64,000 bases of DNA from the NCBI GenBank assembly GCA_943735955.1, contig OX030955.1, forward strand, positions 3,143,234 to 3,207,233, in the 5' to 3' direction. Made by a program: the position numbers and the translations under genes. Positions 49,373-64,000 of this stretch are shown here, piece by piece; within the stretch, counting starts at the first letter, position 1; each line of letters begins with the position of its first letter. The stretch comes from Piscicola geometra (lineage: Eukaryota > Annelida > Clitellata > Hirudinida > Piscicolidae). The notes beneath the pieces are model-generated. The model was not told the DNA's origin and did no database searches. It was given only the letters and a program-made list of their open reading frames with translations.

Positions 49373-50336
49373 TCAACTAACTTTATGATTTAAATCATTA
49401 CTAATAACTCCTACGTTATTATTTAGAACATTTGGGTTAGTGGTATTATTGTTATTGGTGGAACTAGAAGCGTTGGCATTGTTAGAAAGATCTGCTTGTT
49501 CTTGGATCATTCTGATACGGGTCTTGAGGTAGTGTTGCCAATGCAATAGTTGCTGTTCCTCAATGAACTTGCTGCAGTTTTGGTTACTGAGTTCTTTCCT
49601 GAAGGATTCAAACTGTAAGAGTTCTAGCATGTGTAGGCACTGTGGGTACCTAGAAAGATGAAGGAATCTATAGTAATTATCATCATCATCTTCAATTAAC
49701 CATCACTTTTTTTTAAACAAGAACATATACATGATTTTCCAAATCTATGAACAAAAACACCATGTAATAGCGATATTAACTTGAGAAACTTGGCATAATC
49801 AGCTTCTCTCCAGTAGAGAAGGTAGCGAAGGTAGTTCACAAATGTGGGGTCTTTAAAGGTGCCTCGCTGGGCCAGAACTACATAAAATGATTATAATATG
49901 TTAATGGTTTCATAATTGATTTTGGGATGATTTTTATGGGATTATAAATATAATAGGTTAAATACATGTGAGGTAGTTAGGGTTGGCAAGGCATTGAACA
50001 AACTCCAACTCTACTTGAAACCTCAACTTTTGCTGTTCATCTGAAAAAATTGATTTTTGTTTTAAATCAATCATGTAAATACATAATTAAAATACATTTT
50101 GAAGCAATGTTAGTTCAAGAGTCTGATTTTCTATATGATTTTTGAAAATTCATAATTTACCCTTTTATTTACATACTTTAATTATTACAGTTTTTGAGAT
50201 ATTTGGATAAATAAATTAATTAATATTTAACAAATAATTAGAACAAAAAAAATAGAAGTGAAAAATAGAAAGAACAAAAAAGGTATTTACTTATAAACTG
50301 ACCGGCGTAATTCGTTAAACTTCTAGAAGTAGCCAT
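49373..50336 (-). CDS. MED31: Mediator complex subunit 31 (SOH1)
   Basis: MED31 is a small, highly conserved subunit of the Mediator middle module that bridges transcription factors and RNA polymerase II in the nucleus. Four exons join in phase to 164 residues: 50291-50336, 49966-50040, 49781-49877, 49373-49649. The core RFQVELEFVQCLANPNYL, TFLAQRGTFKDPTFVNYL, YLLYWREADYAKFLKYPQCL, HMLELLQFESFRKEL and FIEEQQLLHWQHY is close to identical to the family. The C-terminal tail (about 45 residues) is unlike vertebrate MED31: a Ser/Asn/Thr-rich low-complexity end. Start MATSRSLTN is the first ATG. It is divergent from the PKNOX gene about 1.2 kb away. Confidence 0.97.
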
Positions 50337-51496
50337 CTATTATGAGACAAACACCAAACGAAGGCAACCACTAATGTGTGGAAAGTAAACCTAGTTACTA
50401 TAATGTTTGTAATTTAAAAATAAATATTTTGCAATTTTTCATCACTCAGGCGACCTATATTCATATTATTTTCATTTTTGGAAGCTTTTAGATCCTAAAA
50501 ACTTTAAAATTCAGAATTTTTGAACCTAACATTTCATTAAAAATCGCATTAATGAAATAACCATTTTGATCGCTTAAGAAGGATTTTTCAAAATATAAAA
50601 TCCCCATAATCAGCCCAGTGGAAACATTGCGTGAAATATCGGGACCTTTCACTCAGTGGATTTCACAGCACAAACGCATGGATATATAATGTAGATGATC
50701 TAAAAATAGCGCAGATAGGTGTGGCTCGCCATTTTGAGACGAAGACTGACAACGTCTGATGGATTATATTGGATACGAAATCACTTGCTTGAGCGATAGA
50801 CAATGTCAAGTTTGCGAATTAAAAGTTTACTCCGCCTAACAAATTTTCCCTCCATACGTATGGTTAGTGTACCAGATGCACTGGTCTTGAGTATTTCTTT
50901 CAGCCTAAAAGTTCATTTTAAGTTAATTTATATTTTGAAAATGCATTTAGTCGATGAAAAATTGAATATTTTCAAGCTTTCAGTTCTATATCATGCAAAA
51001 AAATTCAAAATCTTTCAGAATAATAAATATTTTCTACACCAACTTAGAATAATTAGTTATTAATTAATAAATAATTCATTAGTTATTTTGAATACCATAT
51101 GAAATTAAAATCAATTTATAATAATTATAATAAAAATTATCTATCTGATTAAATTTTTTATTTTCAATAAAAACTATTTTTAAAATTAATTATTCAAAAA
51201 TATTTTAAATTCTGTTTTCTATAATAATTATAAAAATTAGAATTTATTATAATTATTATATTATATTGTAGTATGTATCATATGTGCTTCAATTAGAGTC
51301 AATATGTAAAGCATATATAAATTAATTTCCCTATAATCTAATGACCATTTACTAAAACTCAATTATTAATAAAAAATTTAAAAATAAATTTTTATTAACA
51401 AAAAATATCAAAAAACAATAATATGTTTTATATTTCAGAGAATCTAAGGTTTTGTGAACATATTTAACAAGAATAAAAACCTTAAAAAGAGTAAAG
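50337..51496. other. Divergent intergenic region MED31 / PKNOX
   Basis: No exon recognised. A moderately GC-balanced stretch around 50600-50830 contrasts with flanking AT-rich DNA and may hold promoters for both genes. 50900-51440 is very AT-rich. Confidence 0.35.
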
Positions 51497-56427
<4,931 letters not shown>

Positions 56428-57093
56428 CTCTCTATATCTTTTTCTATTTTGTTGACCTCTGTTGTTACCGCTTTAGCCAGAATCCCTTGTTATGAGCCTA
56501 ACTTATTATTGCATCCTTTGAAGTTTTTGAATACTTTATTTATACTTTTTATATAAATTTGCGAAAAACCGTATTTAAATTATTTTAAAATGAATTAAAG
56601 TGAAATATTTGCACATTTATATTTTATCTATTTCAAAGAATAAATTCTGATTTATGTGAAATTACTGAATCCTTTAAACAATTTCCAAATTTTTTGTTTA
56701 ATTTTCTTTTCTTTTTTTCTATTTTTATCCATTATTATTTCGAACTCTAGTTTTTCAAAATCAGTTGCAATTTTCATTACATCAAGGAATAAAGGCGATT
56801 ATTATTAGTTTTTGAGATGTGCCAATTTTGACGATTAAGTTGTTTTCAATTAATAAAAGAAGCCTCCATTTCCCCCAGTCAAATAAATGAATTAATAAAT
56901 AAAACTACAAAAAAGAGAGCTTGATATTTTAGAGAAGGAATAACACCACTTAAGTTCGGCTGAATCTTGGTGTTATTACTCTTCAAAAAGTAACACTTGA
57001 ATATTTTATTTTTAATGAAGTTTCGGAGAGATGAGTTGAATCAAAGATGTGAGAGGGAAAACAATCATTGTTGTTGCATGAGTGGATGGGAAG
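56428..57093. other. Convergent 3' stretch PKNOX / SHANK
   Basis: No coding signal. PKNOX AATAAA is at 56639-56644 and a minus-strand AATAAA for SHANK at 57005-57010. Confidence 0.5.
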
Positions 57094-60000
57094 TCAGCAG
57101 TCAGAGTTGCTGCTCTTTGGTCTGCAGGCTCTGATGAGGGCCCTCTCAATTGCCATCCTCTCCTTCACGTCCACCACATTCAGCGCTATAAAATCACTCC
57201 TCTTCATTGCATGCAGTCTTTCTCCGTCCACTCGTTCACTTTTAAATCTAGTCACGTGGTGGTGCATGTGGATCGACTGCAGCCAATCAGAGACTTGCTG
57301 GACGCTCCACTTGCTGACCACCTCGTCATGCATGCTGATGGCGCTGTTGTCTCGGTAGAAGTGGTTGCTGTGCATTTGTGTGTCATCATCGTCGTTGTTA
57401 GTGTCGCTGCTGTTGGTACTGAAGTTGTTGTTGATGCTGTTGTTGCTCATATTGATATTGTTGGTAATGTTGTTGACGCTGTTGAGGCTAATGTTACTGT
57501 GGTTGGTGAATTTTCTGACGTTGGTGATGTCGTTGCTATAAATTCTGTTGTTGCTATTGCTGTTGTTGCTATTGCTGTAGTTGCTATTGCTGGTGTTGCT
57601 ATTGCTGGTGTTGCTATTGCTGGTGTTGCTATTGCTGGTGTTCATTCTGTTATTTATTTCGATTCTGTTTCGATTGAAGCTACTATTGCTGCTACCATCA
57701 CTTACAGCACTCTTGCCACTGCCCTTCTGGCTTGTGCTCACGTTGTTCTCGACGAGGAGTTTGTTGAGGAGGAGCTTTGGTGGTGGGGGTGGAAAGGCCT
57801 GTGCAGATTCAAGTGGTGGTGGTGATGCTGATGATGATGTTGATAATGTCGAAAAAGAAGACGTCGGGGATGTCAGCTCGTTAGAAAGGTTATGGATATT
57901 TTTGTGATTAATATGTAAGTTCTTAAGCGCTCGTTGGCTGGGCTTTGCAGGAGGAATGGGTTTCGTCTTGTGGACGTCTTTGAGCTCTAGAATAGTCTCA
58001 TTGTTTTCGCTCACAGTCAGAGAATACGGATACTTGTTTTTATTGTTATTGTCGTTGTCGTTGTTGTTGTTGTTTTGGCTCTTGGAGTTTTGATAACAAT
58101 TGTTGTTCAAGTCTCTTTTTGCATCTTCATCAGGGGTTTCAAAGACGTCTTCCGAATCTTCCATTATCGAATCTGATTGAGAGAGCAAACTTATAAATAA
58201 AATAAAAATATTGGAAAAGATATAACTTAAATCTTACTCGCAACTCATTATAAATATTTCATCTAACGTACATTTTGGTATCAATTTTTTTATTTATGCG
58301 TCGATTTTGTTTTTATCTCACTAAAATATTCTATTAATATTCTAGTAATAGTAATAGTAATATTAATTATAATTGTTATTTGTTGTTTGTTGTTGTTTAC
58401 TTAGGGTGTGGAGTCGGATGCTGGAGGTTGACTGCGTCTTCAGCTTGGTAGGCTCCACTGAAACGACTGAGCAGCAAGAATTGAAATTGGATGTTTTAAT
58501 ATATTTTAATATTTTATTTCAATTAACTCAATTTTTATAAGGTAATACAAACGTTAAAAATGTATACAATTCTTAGCTATATTTTTAGTCCATTAAAACC
58601 TGCATAACTAATAAAAATATTTTATTAGCCATCCCTAATTTAAATATCCATCAATGAAGAATATTCATGAAACTCACCAAGAGAAGGTCTTGTTACCGTG
58701 GCAACAGTCATGCGTACTTCATCACTCCCCCTCACAGCCTTCCTGATCACTTCTGCAGTGTGGTGGTGGCTGGCTGTTGTCACGTCAGTCCCGTTCACCT
58801 GGGATGGATGGGTAGGTAGGTGGATGGGATGGCTGGCAAAGGATGGATAGAGGAAATGGGTGGATGGGTGGCAAGTTTGTTTACAGTTCAACATAACATA
58901 ACAGTTTAAGTTAACAACTAAAACTAAGAATTGAAAAACCACTAAAATGCCGATTGAGTAATCCTCACTTCCAGCAGAAAGTCTCCAGTCCTGACTCCTG
59001 CATTGTGTGCTGGTGAGTTCTCTTTGACGTAGTTGAAGTACTGAAGGGCTGGTTGGATGGCCGTTGGTCGGAAGGAAGAGATCGAGGCGTTCGGATCTGT
59101 TGGTGTGGATGGTGACGAGATAGTGTTGGGTGGTGAGAAGGTTGGTGATGAGAGGGTTGGGTGTGTGATGGTTGTGGTGGGGAGGTGGTAAGGAAGTTTT
59201 TGACGAAATGGTTAATGGAATGAAAGAGTCTAAATGGTTTTATGAATATGGTTAACGGGTAGCTGAGTGTGTAACGACTCTCGACTTGACCAGCGATTCG
59301 AGTGCAACCGATGCCCTATCAACCCAATAAGCGGGAACAAAAAATGCGTTTCTTTAACACTAATGTAGCTTTACATTTATTATTTTATAAATATATTTTT
59401 GATCACGAACCTCCAGCGCCACACAGCACAAATCCCAGCTCTTCCTTGCCACCTTCCATCACCACTCTCTTCACTTCCCTCGACACCTCAGGCCTTGTGG
59501 TTATTATTATGTTTCTACTAGGTGGGGTGGGCAAGTAACTAATTCAAGTGGGTGGTATTAGTGAACTTTTATCATTTTAAACTTTAACTTATTTATTTAA
59601 TTTTTATTTATTTTTTATATAAATTAGGTTTGTTATTCCCTCCTATTAATTTAGAATACAAAACTAATACAAGAACGAACTTTAATGAAAGTAAATATCT
59701 CCATGAAAGCATCAATTCTAATAAGGCTTTGCCTACTTGTTCATCTATCCACTCCTATGTTTTCCATTAAGTTTAATTAAAAATAATTGTCGTTAAATGG
59801 CAAAAATATTTTTAATAATGAAAAAACCTCAATATTAATGGTGGAGGGACATCGTCGTCGTCATCGTTATCATCATGATCATCATCAAGAAACACTTTTC
59901 CGTTGTGGAGAATGACAGCTTTTCCTTGTCTTTCATACATCTTCTTCATCTTCAAGTTCTTCACTCCAACATCATCATCGGGAGTGACCTTCGAATGACC

Positions 60001-63000
60001 TACAAATGTAACGGTTCGGGTTTTAATGTTTCCGTTGCAAGAAACAGCAGCAGGAGTAACAAGTAAGTTGTTGGCGATAATACCGGTGTTGCTGTTAGTG
60101 TTGTTGTTGGTGTTGTCATCCAGGTGTTTTTCTCCGTTGCTTATTTTTAGCTGTGTTGTTGTCATCGCCGTTGTTTCATTTTTATTGTGCAATGGCGAGA
60201 TTGAGATTGATTGTTCATTTATATTATTTCTATATGTTGCTTCTAATTTATTGTTGATATTGTTTTCGCCTTCGTAGTTAGTATTAGTGCTGTTATTTTG
60301 ATCGGATTCGTCAATGTTATCGACACTCCCGAAATAAAAGAAGACATTGTTATCAGTACTATTTTTATCATTATTATTTTCAATATTATTACAATTGCTG
60401 TTTTTGTTGTTGTTGTTGTTGTTTTTGTTGTCAAATGATTGTCCATTGACCTCACCATTCAAACTACTGTGCGATTTTCCATTCATTTCAATGCTATTAT
60501 TATTATTATTATTATTAATATTATTATTAATATTATTATTATTATTAATATTATTATTATTAATAATATTATTATTATTAATAATATTATTATTATTAAT
60601 AATATTATTATTAATATTATTATTATTATTGTTATTATTATTTTTTATATTGTTATGACTCCCAATCATTGCATTGTTTGTATTATTGTAATTATCATTA
60701 TCTTTATTATGAATCATACCATTAATTTTCTCATTATATCCATTAATTTTAACACTATTAACACCAATATCACCATTAATACCACTGTCATCACCATCAT
60801 CATCACCACTATCATCATCACCATCACCACCGCCACGGTTATTCCTTTTGCTTAAGAGGGCAATGATGGATACATGGGTGCTGATATCGATTGCCTTCTT
60901 CCCTTCATCATTCAACACTCCTTCATCCGCACCCAGCTCCAAAAGCGCCTTCACACATTCCACCTGCAGTGGTGACCATTAGTATGCTGTTGTTTACATC
61001 ATCATCATCATCCTTCTCATCATCATCATCATCCTTCTCATCATCATCGTCATCATCATCATCATCGTCATCATCATCATCATCGTCATCATCATCATCC
61101 TCGTCATCATCATCATCATCTTGATGATGAGAATTGTTTATAATGCGGTTAGACTCGAACAAAATGTCAACCTACAAAACGTAAACAAGTGCACAATAAC
61201 ACAATGAAAACGCTATTTAAAATATCGTCTTTATTACACGGTGAATAGGAATAAAATTATTGCAATTTTTCGTATTACTAAAAATCAAATATTTTAAAAA
61301 TCAACAGAATCATATTTGGCAGAGAAAAAATACAAATATCCAAAATACTTGGCAAATTGCTCTCCTACCTTGTGGTGGTAGGCGGAGAGATGGAGGGCGG
61401 TGTTGCCGAGGTGGTTCCTGGCGTTCAGGTCGGCGCCACTCGCCGCCAAGGCAGCCAGGAACTCGTGCTTGCCGTTCACGCACGCCTTTGAGGGAGGGGA
61501 GGGGCAACATATTGGTTTAAAAAAGTCATAAAAGGGTTTATGAACAGTTACTTCACAATCTTGTAAAGTCTGTAACTTGAAACAAGCTCACATTTTACGT
61601 TCGATTTTCTGAACCTCTGTTTCAGCTGAAACCAGGTTGTCGATAAAACGCGGGAATCTTAAAATTTATCTACATACCCCCCTCAGACATATGCATCATA
61701 CCACACAACCATGCCAGTCACGAACATGGTGCAGGGCGGTGTAGAAAGACTGGTCAACCACCGAGACGTCAGCGCCTGATCGCAGCAGGAGCTCGATGCC
61801 CCTCTTCGTGAGGCCCTTCTGCACGCCCAAGTAGAGAGGCGTAAGTCCGCTGGCGTCCTTGTAGTCCATCCCAGAGCCCAGTAGCTTTAGCGTCTGTGTT
61901 GTTGTAATGGGGGTGTTGGTGTTGTTTTTTTCTAGTGTTGTTGGTTTTGTTGGTGTTGTAGTGTTTTTTTTTTGGTATTGTTGGTGTTGTAGTGTTGTTG
62001 TATGCTATTTTATCACCATTATCGTCATCATTATCGTCATCATTATCGTCATCATTATCGTCATCATTATCGTCATCATTATCGTCATCATTATCGTCAT
62101 CATTATCGTCATCATTATCGTCATCATTATCGTCATCATTATCATCATCATTATCGTCATCATTATCGTCATCATTATCGTCATCATTATCGTCATCATT
62201 ATCGTCATCATTATCGTCATCATTATCGTCATCATTATCGTCATCATTATCGTCATCATTATCGTCATCATTATCGTCATCATTATCGTCATCATTATCG
62301 TCATCATTATCGTCATCATTATCGTCATCATTATCGTCATCATTATCGTCATCATTATCGTCATCATTATCGTCATCATTATCGTCATCATTATCGTCAT
62401 CATTATCGTCATCATTATCGTCATCATTATCGTCATCATTATCGTCATCATTATCGTCATCATTATCGTCATCATTATCGTCATCATTATCGTCATCATT
62501 ATCGTCATCATTATCGTCATCATTATCGTCATCATTATCGTCATCATTATCGTCATCATTATCGTCATCATTATCGTCATCATTATCGTCATCATTATCG
62601 TCATCATTATCGTCATCATTATCGTCATCATTATCGTCATCATTATCGTCATCATTATCGTCATCATTATCGTCATCATTATCGTCATCATTATCACAAT
62701 CATCATCACCATCACTATTATCATCATCATCAAAACGGACCTCTAGAGCATCATCTCGTCCATGGATGGCGCAATGATGCAGCACGGTGAGGGAGTGGTT
62801 GTCGTGGAAACAGGGATGGGCGTGGTTGGCAATCAAAATGGAGATCATCTTCTGAGGCTTCTTCAATTTGCAAGCGCTGATCAGTGGCGTCGCTGATGTG
62901 TTTAAGTTGTTGTTGTTTTTGTTGGTGTAGTGGTTGTTGTTGTTGTTGTCGTATTGAAGTTGTATTAAAGAATTAAAGAGTATGTCAAGCTAAGTGCTTA

Positions 63001-63486
63001 AAATATCTAACAACAAATCATTCGGATATACTCGACAATGTCATGCGTTTTTGAATGAGATATCATAAAAGTACATACTAAATGAACAATAGCTAATTGT
63101 AAACAATTGAGTGTTTGAGGGTAAAAAAAAAGCCCAAAACTGACTTTCCTTGCTTTCATATTTCTCGCAGTAGTTCGGGTCGAGTCCCTTCTTCAAGTAC
63201 TTGCTCACCCTCGCCAAGTCTCCCGCCAAGATCAACTCCAAGAAGCGCTTTCGCTTCTTCTGAAAGCATTTCAATCAATTGTCGTCATATTAATCACATC
63301 TGTATCGACTCAAAAACTTATATTTAAACGTGAATAGTTTTGCATTTTAATTTATTAATAATTTTTCGTAACATTCCTAAAGCCTGAGAACAGAGTTGAT
63401 AGAGGTTCAAATCTTACTCGAGAGTTGTACTTCGTTATGCTGTTTGCATCCGCTGAAGCATCATACAGTCTCTTCAGAGGAACGAA
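57094..63486 (-). CDS. SHANK: SH3 and multiple ankyrin repeat domains protein (Shank), N-terminus outside window
   Basis: Shank is the master scaffold of the excitatory postsynapse, and also acts in epithelial and adhesion sites. Eleven exons join in phase to 1077 residues: 63418-63486, 63145-63259, 62741-62892, 61726-61893, 61369-61485, 59828-60963, 59411-59493, 58969-59096, 58678-58798, 58401-58466, 57094-58172. Ankyrin repeats: KYLKKGLDPNYCE, SLTVLHHCAIHGRDDALE, ASGLTPLYLGVQKG, ADLNARNHLGNTALHLSAYH, VECVKALLELGADEG. A long Asn/Asp-rich linker follows. The PDZ domain has the ELGFVLCGAGG ligand loop, IQPALQYFNYVKENSPAHNA and GVRTGDFLLEVNG. The C-terminal SAM domain runs from WSVQQVSDWLQSIHMHHHV to ERMAIERALIRAC. 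No SH3 domain is visible between ankyrin and PDZ, and no PPxxF Homer site between PDZ and SAM. Confidence 0.92.
59240..59335 (+). repeat. tRNA-derived SINE-like repeat, copy D
   Basis: TTAACGGGTAGCTGAGTGTG then TAACGACTCTCGACTTGACC and GATTCGAGTGCAACC (B-box-like). It is the best-preserved copy; it lies in a Shank intron. Confidence 0.6.
60485..60650 (-). repeat. (AAT)n-derived Asn-coding tract inside Shank exon
   Basis: Trinucleotide ATT/AAT repeats on the coding strand give a run of Asn broken by Ile within the exon 59828-60963. The reading frame is kept throughout, so the expansion is probably translated. Confidence 0.75.
60990..61135. repeat. (ATC)n/(GAT)n microsatellite in Shank intron
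   Basis: ATC repeats with CTT and GTC interruptions lie between Shank exons 61369-61485 and 59828-60963, close to the acceptor of the latter. Confidence 0.85.
62012..62697. repeat. 12-bp satellite (ATTATCGTCATC)n, about 57 units
   Basis: A near-perfect array of about 680 bp, with one variant unit near 62145 (ATC for GTC). It lies in the Shank intron between exons 62741-62892 and 61726-61893. On the gene strand it reads (DDDN)n in the same frame as the preceding ankyrin exon. Confidence 0.95.
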
Positions 63487-64000
63487 CTAAACAAAAAGAT
63501 CAATTCAAATATACTATTATTATTATTATTATTATTATTAATATTAATTTAGAGCTATTATATTAATAGAATTTAAATAAAAATAGCTAAAATAATAATA
63601 AGTATCAAATGTCTCGAATCTTCCTAGAAAATGTATGCGCCTATAATAAACCCTTTTATGTTGTATTGCAACTTTTTATTTTTTTATTTTTATAGAATCA
63701 TATTAAATATGTATAAATAATTCTAAGAGAATTTTTTCTACTTACAGAAGCAAATTACTTTGCAGTATTGTATACACATAACTTATGATGAACGAACTAT
63801 TAATTAATAGAATTTGAAGGTGGTCTCAGCGTGAAGTTTGCTGTCATTTGACCTTTATTGTTGCTACCAAGTGTATTTACAAGCCATTATTACATAAGCT
63901 TGTATGTGTTTACGTCCCAATTTAAAATGAATGTGTTCAATATAAACTTTATATTCGAATAAAATATTTTTATAGAATCTAAACTTAGTCGTTATAGTAT

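Noticed and set aside
57082..57825. 247-residue plus-strand open frame opposite the Shank SAM exon
   Set aside because: It is the antisense shadow of Asn-rich coding sequence; the minus strand encodes a clear SAM domain.
62005..62790. Long open frames in all directions over the 12-bp array
   Set aside because: A 12-bp repeat without stops is open in several frames by construction; only the frame joined to the Shank exon is worth noting.

Overview
This is animal nuclear DNA. It is AT-rich, every gene except possibly none is split by GT–AG introns, and the introns are full of micro- and minisatellites. Thirteen genes were assembled exon by exon with phase checking. Several features point to a lophotrochozoan-type invertebrate: a cytoplasmic intermediate filament protein that keeps a lamin-tail domain, a PKNOX-type TALE homeobox gene, a compact Shank, and long Asn/Asp/His/Gln runs in coding exons. 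An annelid (leech-like) genome would fit, but that is only a guess.

Layout: 1-5251 (+) the 3' part of EXT2 (heparan sulfate polymerase). 5865-6521 (-) JAGN1, head to head with 6737-7066 (+) RPABC5/POLR2L across about 215 bp. 7309-10577 (-) a PPP1R36-like gene. 11081-12284 (+) the C-terminal half of a CIN85/CD2AP-type adaptor. 13810-19700 (-) an intermediate filament gene. 19.7-23.4 kb holds no recognisable gene. 23475-29635 (+) a membrane-anchored cholinesterase-like protein with an intact catalytic triad. 30868-36283 (-) UTP18 (small-subunit processome). 38425-40657 and 42225-44356 (+) two tandem PTGR1-type reductases. 45020-47376 (-) a CUB-like/mucin-like single-pass membrane protein I cannot assign to a family. 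49373-50336 (-) MED31. 51497-56427 (+) PKNOX/PREP. 57094-63486 (-) the C-terminal part of SHANK (ankyrin-PDZ-SAM).

The genes are unrelated housekeeping, developmental and synaptic genes, with no sign of an operon or a functional cluster. The only local duplication is the PTGR pair. The most interesting non-gene material is repeat structure: a dispersed tRNA-derived SINE-like family, a foldback element in an EXT2 intron, (CA)n forming the 3' splice site of a UTP18 exon, and an array of about 57 units of 12 bp in a Shank intron that reads in frame from the preceding ankyrin exon. I found no clearly novel multi-gene system.
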